A stretch of DNA of 64,000 nt from Desulfovibrio sp. JY (GCA_021730285.1 CP082962.1:1364001-1428000); one strand, 5' to 3'; positions 1-8,986 are shown, counted from the stretch's first letter. Numbers and translations: made by a program. Notes: generated by a model from the sequence alone, not told the origin.

Positions 1-1
1 C

Positions 2-466
2 GAGGCCAAGCGCTTCGCCGCCAAGCACCATCCCTTTACCGCGCCCCAGCCCGGCCATCTGGAAAAGCTGGCCGACGCCCCGGCCGAGGCCCTTTCCCGG
101 GCCTACGACCTGGTGCTCAACGGCAACGAGATCGGCGGCGGTTCCATCCGCATCCACGACCGGGCCACCCAGAAGGCCATGTTCGCGGCGCTCGGCATCG
201 AGGACCAGGAGGCCGAGGACAAGTTCGGCTTTCTGCTCAAGGCCCTGGAGTTCGGCGCGCCGCCCCACGGCGGCATTGCCTTTGGCCTCGACCGCCTTAT
301 CATGATCCTTGCCGGCGCCAAATCCATCCGCGACGTCATCGCCTTCCCCAAGACCCAGAAGGCCCTGTGCCTGCTGACCGATGCGCCGGCCGAAGTGTCG
401 GCGGGACAACTGCGCGAGCTTGGCATCAAGCTGCGGTCGCGGGACAAGGACAAGGATAAATCCTAA
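2..466 (+). CDS. aspS: Aspartyl-tRNA synthetase, C-terminal part (5' end outside window)
   Basis: This is the last ~154 residues of a class II aminoacyl-tRNA synthetase that charges tRNA-Asp (or Asp/Asn). The frame is open from base 2. The segment HHPFTAP, followed by [18 protein letters not shown] and the motif-3 block [16 protein letters not shown], is characteristic of bacterial AspRS, including the ATP-binding arginine in GLDR. The gene starts outside the window, so whether the enzyme is discriminating cannot be judged. The stop lies 4 bp before def, so the two are probably co-transcribed. Confidence 0.95.
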   Translation, partial: EAKRFAAKHHPFTAPQPGHLEKLADAPAEALSRAYDLVLNGNEIGGGSIRIHDRATQKAMFAALGIEDQEAEDKFGFLLKALEFGAPPHGGIAFGLDRLIMILAGAKSIRDVIAFPKTQKALCLLTDAPAEVSAGQLRELGIKLRSRDKDKDKS

Positions 467-470
467 GACC

Positions 471-1004
471 ATGCTTTTGGAGATACTCAAATACCCGCAT
501 CCGACCCTGGCGGAAAAGTCGGAGCCGGTCCCGGAGACGACGCCCGAGATACGCCAGCTGGCGGACGACATGGCCGAGACCATGTACGCCAACCAGGGCG
601 TCGGGCTGGCCGCGCCCCAGGTCGGGCGCTCCCTCCGGCTGGTGGTCATCGACCTGTCCGGACCGGACAAGCGCGAAGAGCGCATCAATCTGGTCAACCC
701 GGTCATCACCAAGGCCGAGGGCGAGCAGGAGGACGAGGAAGGCTGCCTGTCGGTGCGCGACTATCGCGCCAACGTCAAACGGGCGGCCACGGTGACCGTT
801 TGCGCCACCGATCTCGACGGAAAGCCTTTTTGCCTTGAGGCCGACGGCCTTTTGGCCGTATGTCTCCAGCACGAGATCGATCATCTCGACGGCGTGCTTT
901 TTATCGACCACCTAAGCCGCCTCAAGCGCGCCATGTATGACAAACGGGTGAAACGATGGGCCAAGCAGCATCACCAGCAGCAGACGGACCAGAACGACTC
1001 GTAG
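471..1004 (+). CDS. def: Peptide deformylase
   Basis: Removes the N-formyl group from nascent proteins. The 177-residue product carries all three family motifs: GVGLAAPQ (motif I), EEGCLSV (motif II, metal-binding Cys) and QHEIDHLDG (motif III, the HExxH metal site). The ATG at 471 was chosen because MLLEILKYPHPTL is the normal deformylase N-terminus; an in-frame ATG 90 bp upstream lies inside aspS. The 3' end overlaps fmt, the gene for the enzyme that adds the formyl group, so the formylation/deformylation pair is translationally linked. Confidence 0.97.
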   Translation: MLLEILKYPHPTLAEKSEPVPETTPEIRQLADDMAETMYANQGVGLAAPQVGRSLRLVVIDLSGPDKREERINLVNPVITKAEGEQEDEEGCLSVRDYRANVKRAATVTVCATDLDGKPFCLEADGLLAVCLQHEIDHLDGVLFIDHLSRLKRAMYDKRVKRWAKQHHQQQTDQNDS

Positions 1005-1978
1005 CCGTTTTCATGGGCACGCCGCAGTTCGCGGCCACGGTCTTGCGGCATGTGCTGGCAAGCGAGGACGTGCGCGTGGCCGCGGTCTACACCCAGCCCG
1101 ACCGTCCCTGCGGCCGGGGGAAGAAGTGCCATGTCGGCCCGGTCAAGGAACTGGCCCTGGAAAGCGGACTGCCCATTCACCAGCCCGAGTCCTTCAAGGA
1201 TCCGGCGGAAGTGGACGGGCTGGCCGCCTACAAGCCGGACCTGTTGATCGTCGCGGCCTACGGCATGATCCTGCCCCAGGCCGTGCTCGACATCCCCCGG
1301 GTCATGCCCATAAACGTCCATGCCTCGCTGTTGCCGGCCTGGCGCGGCGCGGCCCCCATCGAGCGGGCCATCGCCGCCGGTGATCGGCTCACGGGCGTGA
1401 CCATCATGCGCATGGTGGCGGCCCTCGACGCCGGCCCCATGATCATGCAACGGGCGCTGGCCATCGGCGTGAACGATACCGCCGGGGAGCTTCGGGTCGA
1501 ACTGGCCGACCTCGGCGGCCGGGTGCTCCTCCATTGCCTCAAGCGGCTGCGCGTCGGCGGGGTGCCCATGGTCGAGCAGAACCCGGACAAGGTCACCTAT
1601 GCCAAGAAAATCGATAAGTCAGAGGCGTTTATCGACTGGTCGCGGCCGGCGTCCGAGGTCCACGATCTGATCCGGGCCATGACGCCGCATCCGGGCGCGT
1701 TTTTCTTCTGGCGTCCCGCCGCGGACAAACCGGCCCTGCGCATCATCGCCCACCCGGGCAAGGTGGGCTGTCCGCTGCCGCCCGGGGCCAGGCCCGGCGA
1801 CATCCTGGGCGTCATGGACTGCCAGTTGGGCGTGGCCTGCGCCGACGCGGTCTACCTCATCCCCACGGTGGTCCCGGCCGGGAAGCGGCCCATGGATGCC
1901 CAGGCGTTTTCCTGCGGCTACCTTGGCAAGTGCGAAGACGATGCCATGGCCGTGTGCGGCCCGCCAGAAGCGTCCTGA
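956..1978 (+). CDS. fmt: Methionyl-tRNA formyltransferase
   Basis: Formylates Met-tRNAfMet using 10-formyl-tetrahydrofolate. The catalytic N-terminal domain shows VAVFMGTPQFAATVL and the signature NVHASLLPAWRGAAP (formyl-transfer Asn/His region), followed by a C-terminal OB-like domain, about 340 residues in all. The ATG at 956 lies inside def (49-bp overlap) behind a GGGTG-like ribosome site. The alternative ATG at 1013 would begin inside the first beta strand and is less likely, although the 956 start gives ~19 residues more than usual. Confidence 0.95.
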   Translation: MGQAASPAADGPERLVAVFMGTPQFAATVLRHVLASEDVRVAAVYTQPDRPCGRGKKCHVGPVKELALESGLPIHQPESFKDPAEVDGLAAYKPDLLIVAAYGMILPQAVLDIPRVMPINVHASLLPAWRGAAPIERAIAAGDRLTGVTIMRMVAALDAGPMIMQRALAIGVNDTAGELRVELADLGGRVLLHCLKRLRVGGVPMVEQNPDKVTYAKKIDKSEAFIDWSRPASEVHDLIRAMTPHPGAFFFWRPAADKPALRIIAHPGKVGCPLPPGARPGDILGVMDCQLGVACADAVYLIPTVVPAGKRPMDAQAFSCGYLGKCEDDAMAVCGPPEAS

Positions 1979-1996
1979 CGGGGCAACGGAGCGTTG

Positions 1997-2842
1997 GTGG
2001 AACGAAACGAACCGTCGAGAAAGCGGCTTTTCATCGGACTGCTTTGCGGCACGGGCCTGGCCGTGTGCCTGCTTTTGGCCGTGGTCTGGATCGTGCCCTA
2101 CGTGGGGCTGGCCAATATCCATCCCCTGGCCCCGTGGGTGCTCGGCGTGGTGTTCGCCGCCGCCATCCTGGTCGTGCTGTGGGCCACGGTGGGGCTGGCC
2201 TTAAGCGTCGCGCTCGGCCGGTCGTTTCTCGGCTCGGACCATCTGCGCGGCGTCATGGCCAAGGTCTTTCTGCCGCTGATGACCATTTTCGCCCGGCTGC
2301 TCCACATTTCCAAAAGCCGGGTGCGCAGTTCCTTCATCAAGGTCAACAACGAACTGGTGGCCGCCGAGCACAAGCGCTACGACGCTTCGGAAATCCTCGT
2401 GCTGCTGCCCCACTGCCTCCAGTCCAGCCGCTGCCTGCGCCGGCTGACCTACGACATCAACAACTGCAAGCGTTGCGGCCAGTGCCCCGTGGACGGGCTG
2501 CTCACCTTGTCCGAGGCCTACGGCGTGCATATCGCCATCGCCACCGGCGGCACCATCGCCCGGCGCATCGTGGTCCAGAAACGGCCGCGCCTGATCCTGG
2601 CCGTGGCCTGCGAGCGCGATCTTTCCAGCGGCATCCAGGACACCTATCCCATCCCGGTCTACGGCGTGCTCAACGAGCGCCCCAACGGCCCCTGTCTGGA
2701 TACCCAGGTGCCCCTGCCGCATCTGGAAACGGCCTTGCGCTTTTTTCTCGTCAACGGCGAGGCGAAAAATCCCGTCTTCGACCGTTTCACCGGACGTGCG
2801 CCCCTTGGCGCGCCCATATCCGCCATCGGCGGCTCGCATTGA
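1997..2842 (+). CDS. DUF116 membrane-associated protein
   Basis: A 281-residue DUF116-family protein with two predicted N-terminal membrane segments (roughly residues 10-35 and 40-70). The soluble domain carries a Cys cluster, CNNCKRCGQCPVDG, and a further Cys in VACERD, suggesting metal or Fe-S binding. The GTG at 1997 is preferred because GGAG lies 5 bp upstream; the adjacent TTG at 1994 is possible. The gene sits between fmt and rsmB and its stop overlaps the rsmB start, so it belongs to the same translation-related operon. Its function is unknown to me. Confidence 0.85.
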   Translation: MERNEPSRKRLFIGLLCGTGLAVCLLLAVVWIVPYVGLANIHPLAPWVLGVVFAAAILVVLWATVGLALSVALGRSFLGSDHLRGVMAKVFLPLMTIFARLLHISKSRVRSSFIKVNNELVAAEHKRYDASEILVLLPHCLQSSRCLRRLTYDINNCKRCGQCPVDGLLTLSEAYGVHIAIATGGTIARRIVVQKRPRLILAVACERDLSSGIQDTYPIPVYGVLNERPNGPCLDTQVPLPHLETALRFFLVNGEAKNPVFDRFTGRAPLGAPISAIGGSH

Positions 2843-4194
2843 GCCGGGTCGCCACCACCGCCCCGCCACCGGCCCGCAAGCTGGCCCTGGCCGTTTTGGC
2901 CAGGGTGCTGCCCCAGGCAACCCGGCGCAAGGGGCCCGGCGTGGGCCAGGACGTCCAGGCCGCCCTGGATGTCGCCCTGCTCAACGCCCACGGGCTCGAT
3001 CCCCGGGACCGGGGCCTGGCCACCGAACTCGTCTACGGCTATCTGCGCCTGCGCGGCCGGCTGGCGTTCATCTGCTCGCGGTTCCTCAAGCAGCCCGACG
3101 CCGTGCCCGCCCCCGTGCGCCGCATTCTCGAACTGGCCGCCTACGAAATCCTTTTCTGCTCCAAGGTCCCGGCCTACGCCTCGGTGGACTGGGCGGTCTC
3201 GGCCGTGCGGGTCCAGGCGGGCAAGGGGCTCTCCGGCATGGCCAACGCGGTGCTGCGGCGCATCGCCGCCGATCCCGCCGTCTTTGACGACGCGGATTTC
3301 TACTGCCGGGACCGCTGTCCGGAAGCGCAATACCTAAGCCGCTTCTATTCCTGCCCGGAATGGATCGTGGACATGTGGCTGCGCGACTTCGGTCCGGAGG
3401 ACACACGGGCCTATCTGACCGCCCAGCTTACGTCCGCGCCGCTTGGGCTTCGGGTCAACCGGTCGCGCGACGGGGCGCGGGAACTCTTCGACGCCCTGGC
3501 CGCCGCGCCCGGGGTGCTGGCCGCCGATTTCCCCACCCTGGCCTTTCCGGCCGGGACCGATCTGCCCGAGGCGGCGGGAATCGATTTGCCGGCCGCCCTG
3601 GCCGCAGGCTTGCTGTCGCGGCAATCGGCCGCGGCCCAGCGCGTCCTCTACGATTTGCGCCTTGACGACTGGCCCGAGCCGATCTTCGACGCCTGTGCCG
3701 GCCGGGGCGGCAAGACGCTGCTTTTGGCCGAGGCGGGCAAGAACGTCATTGCCGGGGACATGCACGCCGGCCGGTTGTCCGGCCTCGGCCGGGAAGCGGC
3801 GCGGCTGGGCCTTGCGCCGGTGGGCGTGCTGCGGGGCTCGGCCACGCGGCTGCCCCTTGCGCCGGGCCGCATCGGCACCATCCTGCTCGACGCGCCGTGT
3901 TCGGGACTGGGGGTGCTGGCCAGACGCCCGGACTCCAAATGGCGTCGCCGGCCCGAGGACGTGGCCGGGCTCACGCGGCTGCAACGGGCCATGCTGGAAG
4001 CGGCCTACGCCGCCCTGGCCCCGGGCGGACGCATCGTCTACGTCACCTGCACCGCCCACCCGGCCGAAAACGAAGGCAATATCGACCGCCTCGGCGCACG
4101 CCACCGCGACCTGACCCTCGAAACAGAAATCCCCGCCACCCCCTCGCCCACCCTCGGCGAGACCTTTTACGGAGTCGTGTTGAGGAAAGGGTGA
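2839..4194 (+). CDS. rsmB: 16S rRNA (cytosine-C5)-methyltransferase, RsmB-like
   Basis: A 451-residue protein with an N-terminal NusB-like RNA-binding domain (to about residue 140) and a C-terminal Rossmann methyltransferase domain. The SAM site is DACAGRGGKT and the two catalytic cysteines lie in DAPCSGLG and in VTCTAHPAENEGN. The family usually has TCS at the second site, so TCT is a mild variant. The TTG start at 2839 overlaps the TGA of the DUF116 gene, implying translational coupling. The reading frame is open far upstream of this TTG, but that part is a shadow of the DUF116 gene. RsmB or a close paralogue is the best name. Confidence 0.88.
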   Translation: MSRVATTAPPPARKLALAVLARVLPQATRRKGPGVGQDVQAALDVALLNAHGLDPRDRGLATELVYGYLRLRGRLAFICSRFLKQPDAVPAPVRRILELAAYEILFCSKVPAYASVDWAVSAVRVQAGKGLSGMANAVLRRIAADPAVFDDADFYCRDRCPEAQYLSRFYSCPEWIVDMWLRDFGPEDTRAYLTAQLTSAPLGLRVNRSRDGARELFDALAAAPGVLAADFPTLAFPAGTDLPEAAGIDLPAALAAGLLSRQSAAAQRVLYDLRLDDWPEPIFDACAGRGGKTLLLAEAGKNVIAGDMHAGRLSGLGREAARLGLAPVGVLRGSATRLPLAPGRIGTILLDAPCSGLGVLARRPDSKWRRRPEDVAGLTRLQRAMLEAAYAALAPGGRIVYVTCTAHPAENEGNIDRLGARHRDLTLETEIPATPSPTLGETFYGVVLRKG

Positions 4195-4221
4195 GGAAGA
4201 TCGGTGCGGAGATAAGAAAGT

Positions 4222-4386
4222 GCGAGAGGGGGACCCTTTTTGAAAAAAGGGTCCCCCTCTCGCGCTCTCCCCTCCCCAAAACTTCTAACGGTTACAAACG
4301 CCCTACCGATAACACTTTGTAACCGTTAAAAGTCTTTAGGAAGGGGGTCCGGGGGGAACCCTTTCTACAGAAAGGGTTCCCCCCGG
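4222..4386. repeat. Interspersed composite repeat, A-B type (locus 1)
   Basis: Hairpin A (4222-4263) has arms GCGAGAGGGGGACCC / GGGTCCCCCTCTCGC around a T/A-rich loop. A spacer follows with the inverted repeat ACGGTTACAAA / TTTGTAACCGT. Hairpin B (4349-4386) has arms beginning CCGGGGGGAACCC. The element fills the junction between the convergent rsmB and methyltransferase genes, where it could terminate transcription from both sides. Confidence 0.85.
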
Positions 4387-4402
4387 TTCTTCTCCCCCAC
4401 CT

Positions 4403-5134
4403 CTACCCCATGCACGTCTTCGCCTTGAACGCCGGGAGCGGGGTCATGGCGGGGGTGTTGGCGAGGCTGATCTCGCAGGCGCAAAACGCGCCGACAGGCA
4501 AGGGCAGAAGCGGGGTGTTGAGCTGTCGCCAGGGCGCTTTCCCGCGCCAGGTGCACTTCGGGCCGGGCAGGACCGAGGCCGTGCGCAGGCAGCGTCGGCC
4601 AAGGCTCGCCCGAATGAGCCGCCCCATGGCGCAGGGCGAAAGCCAGCGGGCTTCGTGCAGCGGCCCCCGGTGATGCCCGCCGAAAAACCGCATGGACAGG
4701 CCGTACAGGGAACACCTATTGAGGTAGCCGACCAGGATGGCCTTTTTGGCCACCCGGCCGGCCTCGGCCAGGACCGCGCCCGGATCGGGGCAGAATTCCA
4801 GCACGGTGAGCAGCACGCAGAAATCGAACTCCTTGTCGTCAAAAGGCAGGTGCCCGGCGTCGCCGAGATGCAGGTCCGCCTTGGCGCCCAGGCGCCTCCG
4901 GGCCGCTTCCAGCATGGCCGGGGCCGCGTCGAGGCCGGTCACGTCGAAGCCGGCGCTGTGCAGGACGTCGAGAAAAATACCCGTGCCGCAGCCCACCTCG
5001 AGCAGGCGCTGGCCGCGACGGGGCCAGCCGGCCGTCATACGCTCGAGCAGCCGCATTTCCCGCTTGAGGGCAAACTCCCCCGTCGGGGTGGTGAACCAGG
5101 CATCGTAACGCCTAGCGGTCTCGTTGTCCCACAT
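4403..5134 (-). CDS. Class I SAM-dependent methyltransferase
   Basis: A 243-residue small-molecule-type methyltransferase (Methyltransf_11/25 type). The start MWDNETARRYDAWF matches the usual N-terminus of this group. The SAM-binding motif is LLEVGCGTGIFL, with the acidic loop VTGLDAA and motif II/III segments HLGDAGHLPF and LLTVLEFCPDP. The C-terminal ~50 residues are Cys-containing and not recognised. An in-frame start at 5233 would add 33 unconserved-looking residues. The substrate cannot be inferred. It is transcribed towards rsmB and separated from it by the composite repeat. Confidence 0.8.
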   Translation of the reverse strand: MWDNETARRYDAWFTTPTGEFALKREMRLLERMTAGWPRRGQRLLEVGCGTGIFLDVLHSAGFDVTGLDAAPAMLEAARRRLGAKADLHLGDAGHLPFDDKEFDFCVLLTVLEFCPDPGAVLAEAGRVAKKAILVGYLNRCSLYGLSMRFFGGHHRGPLHEARWLSPCAMGRLIRASLGRRCLRTASVLPGPKCTWRGKAPWRQLNTPLLPLPVGAFCACEISLANTPAMTPLPAFKAKTCMG

Positions 5135-5414
5135 GGCCACATTGGCGACGCCAAGCCCCGTCCCGGACCTCGCTTCCGGCGCGCCTGCCTCCTCGAAACG
5201 TCCGACCAGCTCCGCCGATCCGGGAAAAAACACGGCTGCGTCACCGCGTGTTGCCGGAAACCGCCGTTACCAACTCTTACCAGAACCACCCGGGCTTGGC
5301 AAAAAGCCTAGTGCGCCGGGTCACGAATGTCACGTCTATTAAAATAACATGATTTCAGTGTGTTACCTTTTAAAACAAGGGCCTTTTTCGTGAACGGGGC
5401 CCGGAAAAGGCAGC

Positions 5415-5816
5415 CTACTGCCGGATCATCTTGTGCAGCTTGGTGCGGCCGCCGTAGTTGTGCCAGACGCTGCCGTCCTTGACGAGATAGGTGCTCGGCT
5501 CGGTGTCGCTGACCAGACGGTCGCCGTTGATCGTAAACGGCATCCAGCCCTTGTGTTCCTCCAGGGTCTTGCCGTCGCGCCAATCGTAATAAACGGCGTA
5601 CTTGTCGCCCTTTTTCACGAGGCAGTACTGGTAGCTGTTGGGGCGTCTGTATTCCGACGGGCGCGAGCGCAGGTAGCAGCCCATGAGCAGGGGATCGGGC
5701 GCCTTGAGCACCTTGGCATAGACGGTCGGTTCGCCGGCGAGCTCCATTTTGGAGGCCGCGCCGCCGCATCCGGCGAGCAACAGGACCATGGCCGCGACCA
5801 GAACGACACGCTGCAT
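5415..5816 (-). CDS. Hypothetical lipoprotein
   Basis: A 133-residue protein with a lipoprotein signal peptide (MQRVVLVAAMVLLLAGC, lipobox LAGC at residues 14-17). The mature part is rich in Tyr, Lys and Arg and contains KGDKYAVYYDWRDGKT and WHNYGG. I do not recognise a family. It is probably anchored to a membrane facing the periplasm. A GAGGAG-type ribosome site precedes the ATG. The ~280 bp between it and the methyltransferase gene holds nothing I can identify. Confidence 0.7.
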   Translation of the reverse strand: MQRVVLVAAMVLLLAGCGGAASKMELAGEPTVYAKVLKAPDPLLMGCYLRSRPSEYRRPNSYQYCLVKKGDKYAVYYDWRDGKTLEEHKGWMPFTINGDRLVSDTEPSTYLVKDGSVWHNYGGRTKLHKMIRQ

Positions 5817-5907
5817 AAAAAGGCTCCTCGGGCAAAAAAGGTTGGCGGGGCGTCGGCCAGGCTGCGACCGCGCCCCGGGGTTGTGGCCACTTTGCCGGAA
5901 AACGGCG

Positions 5908-6453
5908 TCAACGCCTAGGTCCGGGACCGGGACGCGGGCCGGGACCCGGACGCCCGATCGGCCCAGGGATGCCCACAGGCCCGGGACCGCGCCAAGGGCC
6001 GACGGCCGGGCCGGGACCGCGCCAGGGACCGGGAGCCGGCCAGGGGAAGCCGATCACGACGCCGGGGCCGGGATAGACCCCGGGGTAACCCGGATAACCC
6101 GGATAGTACGGATAATACGGATAGCCGGGGTAATACGGGTAGCCAGGGTAGCCGGGATAGACCGTCACCGGCCAGCCCGGACCAGGCCAGGGGCCCGGAC
6201 CTGGGCCCGGCCCCGGACGCACTGCCGGACCAGGCCAGGGGCCGGGCCGCACGGCAATCCCCGGCCCGACAATGGGACCGGGACGAAGGCCGGGGCCGGG
6301 GCCGGGACGAAAGCCGGGGCCGGGAACGCCGATCGGTCCGGGCCGTATCGCCGGTCCGGGCCCTCCGGGCCTGGGCTGGGCCTCCGCCATGTTCGCCGCC
6401 ATCGGCAAGGACAGGACCAGGGCCAAAATCGACCAAGCGATATGCCGTTTCAT
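5908..6453 (-). CDS. Secreted Pro/Gly-repeat protein
   Basis: A 181-residue protein with a signal peptide (MKRHIAWSILALVLSLPMAANMAEA) followed almost entirely by low-complexity GPG and PG repeats. There is a central Tyr-rich block of YPGYPGYPYY type, and otherwise R-P-G-P units. No catalytic motif is visible; an extracellular structural or adhesive role is a guess. The ATG at 6453 has a strong AAGGAGG site; an in-frame start 60 bp further upstream lacks one. The GC-rich repeats make this stretch prone to slippage or assembly errors, so the exact repeat number may be unreliable. It is divergent from the diguanylate cyclase gene. Confidence 0.7.
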   Translation of the reverse strand: MKRHIAWSILALVLSLPMAANMAEAQPRPGGPGPAIRPGPIGVPGPGFRPGPGPGLRPGPIVGPGIAVRPGPWPGPAVRPGPGPGPGPWPGPGWPVTVYPGYPGYPYYPGYPYYPYYPGYPGYPGVYPGPGVVIGFPWPAPGPWRGPGPAVGPWRGPGPVGIPGPIGRPGPGPRPGPGPRR

Positions 6454-6554
6454 GGTCGCCTCCTTGTCAGGACACACACTCTCACACGATACCCATTCGG
6501 GCGACGATGACAAGAGGAGCGATCGCCTTTATCGTAGCGGCAAAAGGAGCGGCG

Positions 6555-7853
6555 ATGGCGGAAAAAACGGGCGCGGAGCACGGCCGGGGCGGCGCGGTGC
6601 TGCTGGCCGAGGGAGACGCGGCGGCGCGGGACGTGCTGGCGAGCCTGCTCGCCTCCCGCTTCGAGGCCGTGCATACGGCGGAAAACCTTGAACAAGCCCT
6701 GGACGTGCACGCCGGCAACCCCCTGGACATGGCCCTTGTTGCCGCACGGCTGCCCGGAGGGGCGTCTTCCCTGGCCATGGCCCTGCGCCGGGACGATGCG
6801 AGGCTGCCTTTTTTCCTCACCGGCGCGCCCGAGGACATCCTGGCCGTTTTGACCACCGTATCCCTGCCGGGAGTGCGTCTGGCGATTCGGCCCTTCGATC
6901 CCCTGTCCCTGGGCGCGGCCCTCGACGAAGTCCTGGAGGAGCTCGCCGCCAAACGCCTGGCCGAGGAAGCCTGGGACCTGACCCGCCACCTGCTCGACGA
7001 CGCGCCCCAGCCCATGGCCATACTCGGCGCGGCCAAGCTCGTCTTTTGCAACCGGGCCCTGCTGCGCTTCATGGGGTTGCAGTCCTTTCACGAATTTTCC
7101 GCCCGGGGCCTTTCCCTGGAGCGTTTCCTGGCCGACGCCCCGCCGGAAGGGGGCCTTGCCGCCTGGATGCGCCGGCTGGAGGAGGACCCCCTCGACCGGG
7201 AACACCGGCTGCGCCTTGCCCATCCCGACCGGCCCGGTCAGCCGGCCCATGTCTTCCAGGCCGCCGTGACGCCGCTGCCGGGCCATGATCGCCGGCTTTT
7301 GACGCTGACCGACGTGACGGAATTGGAATTGGAGCGGCGGGAGCTCCTGGACCTGGCCAACCTCGATCCCCTGACCAGGGCGATCAACCGCCGCAAACTG
7401 GCCGAGGTGCTCGCCGACGAAACGGCCCGGGCCGACCGCTACGGCGCGCCCCTGTCCCTGGTGCTGCTGGACATCGACCACTTCAAGGCCATAAACGACA
7501 CCCATGGCCACGAAGCGGGCGACACGGTGCTCGTGGAACTGGCCGGCCGGTTGCGGGCCACGTTGCGCCAGGTGGACCGGCTGGCGCGCTTCGGCGGCGA
7601 GGAGTTCGTTGTCGTGGCCCCGGGAGTGGGGCTCGACGCGACGGCGGAGCTGGCCGAACGGCTGCGCCAGGCCGTCGCGGACAAGGATTTCGCCACCGCC
7701 GGCCGGGTCACGGCCAGTTTCGGCGTGGCCGAACGCGCCCCCGGCGAGGACCCCGAACGCGCCCTGGGCCGGGCCGACAAGGCGCTGTACCGGGCCAAAA
7801 ACTCCGGACGCAACAGGGTGGAGCGCGACGCGACGCCCCAAACACAGAAGTAA
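6555..7853 (+). CDS. Diguanylate cyclase with receiver-like and PAS domains
   Basis: A 432-residue protein: an N-terminal receiver-like domain (~10-125) that seems to lack the usual phospho-acceptor context, a PAS-like domain (~140-255), then a GGDEF domain (~260-425) with the active-site loop RFGGEEFVVV and the segment DIDHFKAINDTHGHEAGD. It should make cyclic di-GMP. The product-inhibitory RxxD site upstream of GGEEF is not obvious. The ATG at 6555 is behind AAAGGAG. It is followed after 8 bp by the siroheme decarboxylase gene. Confidence 0.88.
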   Translation: MAEKTGAEHGRGGAVLLAEGDAAARDVLASLLASRFEAVHTAENLEQALDVHAGNPLDMALVAARLPGGASSLAMALRRDDARLPFFLTGAPEDILAVLTTVSLPGVRLAIRPFDPLSLGAALDEVLEELAAKRLAEEAWDLTRHLLDDAPQPMAILGAAKLVFCNRALLRFMGLQSFHEFSARGLSLERFLADAPPEGGLAAWMRRLEEDPLDREHRLRLAHPDRPGQPAHVFQAAVTPLPGHDRRLLTLTDVTELELERRELLDLANLDPLTRAINRRKLAEVLADETARADRYGAPLSLVLLDIDHFKAINDTHGHEAGDTVLVELAGRLRATLRQVDRLARFGGEEFVVVAPGVGLDATAELAERLRQAVADKDFATAGRVTASFGVAERAPGEDPERALGRADKALYRAKNSGRNRVERDATPQTQK

Positions 7854-7861
7854 CGGGTACC

Positions 7862-8335
7862 ATGGACGCCACGGACAAACGCATTCTCGACATCATCCAG
7901 ACCGGCTTCCCCATCGCCTCCCGGCCCTATGCCGCCATCGGCGAGGCGGTCGGGCTGACCGAAGCCGAAACCCTGGCCCGGGTGCGGGCGCTTAAGGGCA
8001 AAGGCATCATCCGCCGCATCGGGGCCAACTTCCAGTCGGCCAAGATCGGCTTTTGCTCGACACTCTGCGCCGCATCGGCCCCGCCGGAAAAGCTCGACGC
8101 CTTCATCAAAGCCGTCAACGCCCATCCCGGCGTCACCCACAACTACCTGCGCCAGCACGCCCTCAACGTCTGGTTCACCATGATCGGCCCCTCGCGAGAG
8201 GACATCGCCGAAGCCCTGGCCGCCATCACCGCCGAAACGGGCATCTCCATCCTCAACCTGCCGGCCGACCGGCTCTTCAAAATCCGGGTGGATTTCGCCA
8301 TGAGCGACGAAGCCAGGCCCAAAACCCCGGCCTGA
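7862..8335 (+). CDS. Siroheme decarboxylase subunit / AsnC-Lrp-like protein (AhbA/AhbB family)
   Basis: A 157-residue AsnC/Lrp-fold protein with an N-terminal winged helix (MDATDKRILDIIQTGFP...) and a C-terminal ligand domain. The blocks IIRRIGANFQSAKIGF and GVTHNYLRQHALNVWFT match the siroheme decarboxylase (AhbA/AhbB) group rather than ordinary Lrp regulators. These proteins turn siroheme into 12,18-didecarboxysiroheme in the haem pathway of sulfate reducers. I cannot decide from sequence alone whether it is the A or B subunit. The partner is not adjacent; hemL lies 21 kb away. Confidence 0.8.
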   Translation: MDATDKRILDIIQTGFPIASRPYAAIGEAVGLTEAETLARVRALKGKGIIRRIGANFQSAKIGFCSTLCAASAPPEKLDAFIKAVNAHPGVTHNYLRQHALNVWFTMIGPSREDIAEALAAITAETGISILNLPADRLFKIRVDFAMSDEARPKTPA

Positions 8336-8400
8336 CCTGGACACGGCGGCAGAAGGACTTAAAGGATAATGGCCCGTTAGATTTCCCCTTGGAGGTTGCC

Positions 8401-8835
8401 ATGCCCGATGCCATCCACGCCGTGTGTCCCAAGTGCCTCGCCGTCAACCGCGTCCTGACCGGCCGTTTGGACAGCGGGCCCGTGTGCGGCAAATGCCGCG
8501 CCCCCATCCTCGAACCACACCCCGTCACCCTGACCGGCGGCAATTTCGATACGTTCCTTTCCAAAAGCGACCTGCCCGTGCTGGTCGACTTCTGGGCGCC
8601 CTGGTGCGGCCCCTGCCGGGCCATGGCCCCGGCCTTCGACCAGGCGGCGGCCATGCTCCATCCCCGGGTGATCCTGGCCAAATGCGACACCCAGGAGGAA
8701 CTGGCCATCGCCGACCGCCTGCACATCCAGGGCGTGCCCACCATGGCCCTGTTCATCGGCGGCCAGGAAAAAGCCCGTACCTCGGGCGCACGCAGCGCGG
8801 CCGACATCGTGGCCTGGGTACGGCAGAATTTGTAA
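8401..8835 (+). CDS. trxC: Thioredoxin 2-type zinc-ribbon thioredoxin
   Basis: A 144-residue thioredoxin with the TrxC architecture: an N-terminal zinc ribbon with CPKC (residues 9-12) and CGKC (29-32), then a thioredoxin fold with the redox site WCGPC (Cys 69 and 72) and the cis-Pro segment GVPTMALF. It reduces protein disulfides in the cytoplasm and is associated with oxidative stress in other bacteria. The ATG at 8401 follows GGAGG. A B-type hairpin repeat starts 17 bp after its stop and probably serves as its terminator. Confidence 0.92.
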   Translation: MPDAIHAVCPKCLAVNRVLTGRLDSGPVCGKCRAPILEPHPVTLTGGNFDTFLSKSDLPVLVDFWAPWCGPCRAMAPAFDQAAAMLHPRVILAKCDTQEELAIADRLHIQGVPTMALFIGGQEKARTSGARSAADIVAWVRQNL

Positions 8836-8852
8836 AGAGGATTAAGAAGTAG

Positions 8853-8904
8853 CCGGGGGGAACCCTTTCTGGAGAAAGGGTTCCCCCCGGACCCCCTTCC
8901 CAAA
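8853..8904. repeat. Interspersed repeat, B half of a composite split by IS110 (locus 2, left part)
   Basis: B hairpin (8853-8890) with arms CCGGGGGGAACCC / GGGTTCCCCCCGG and the start of its tail ACCCCCTTCCC. The rest of the tail (AAAGACTTTTAATG) and the A hairpin resume at 10354, after the insertion sequence. Confidence 0.8.
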
Positions 8905-8986
8905 TACCATGTTGGCCTCGACCCTCAAACTGGCTGATAGTGCCAGTAAATGTGCTCGTAGACACAAACGAGGCGAGGAGACCAAC

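Noticed and set aside
1930-2838. Long open frame continuous with rsmB upstream of 2839
   Set aside because: It overlaps the DUF116 gene in another frame and codes for a basic, low-complexity sequence; rsmB similarity begins at the TTG at 2839.
5940-6370. Repetitive CCGGG/GGCCC region considered as a CRISPR or tandem DNA repeat
   Set aside because: The periodicity is three bases and codes for PG/GPG units in one frame; there are no spacers.
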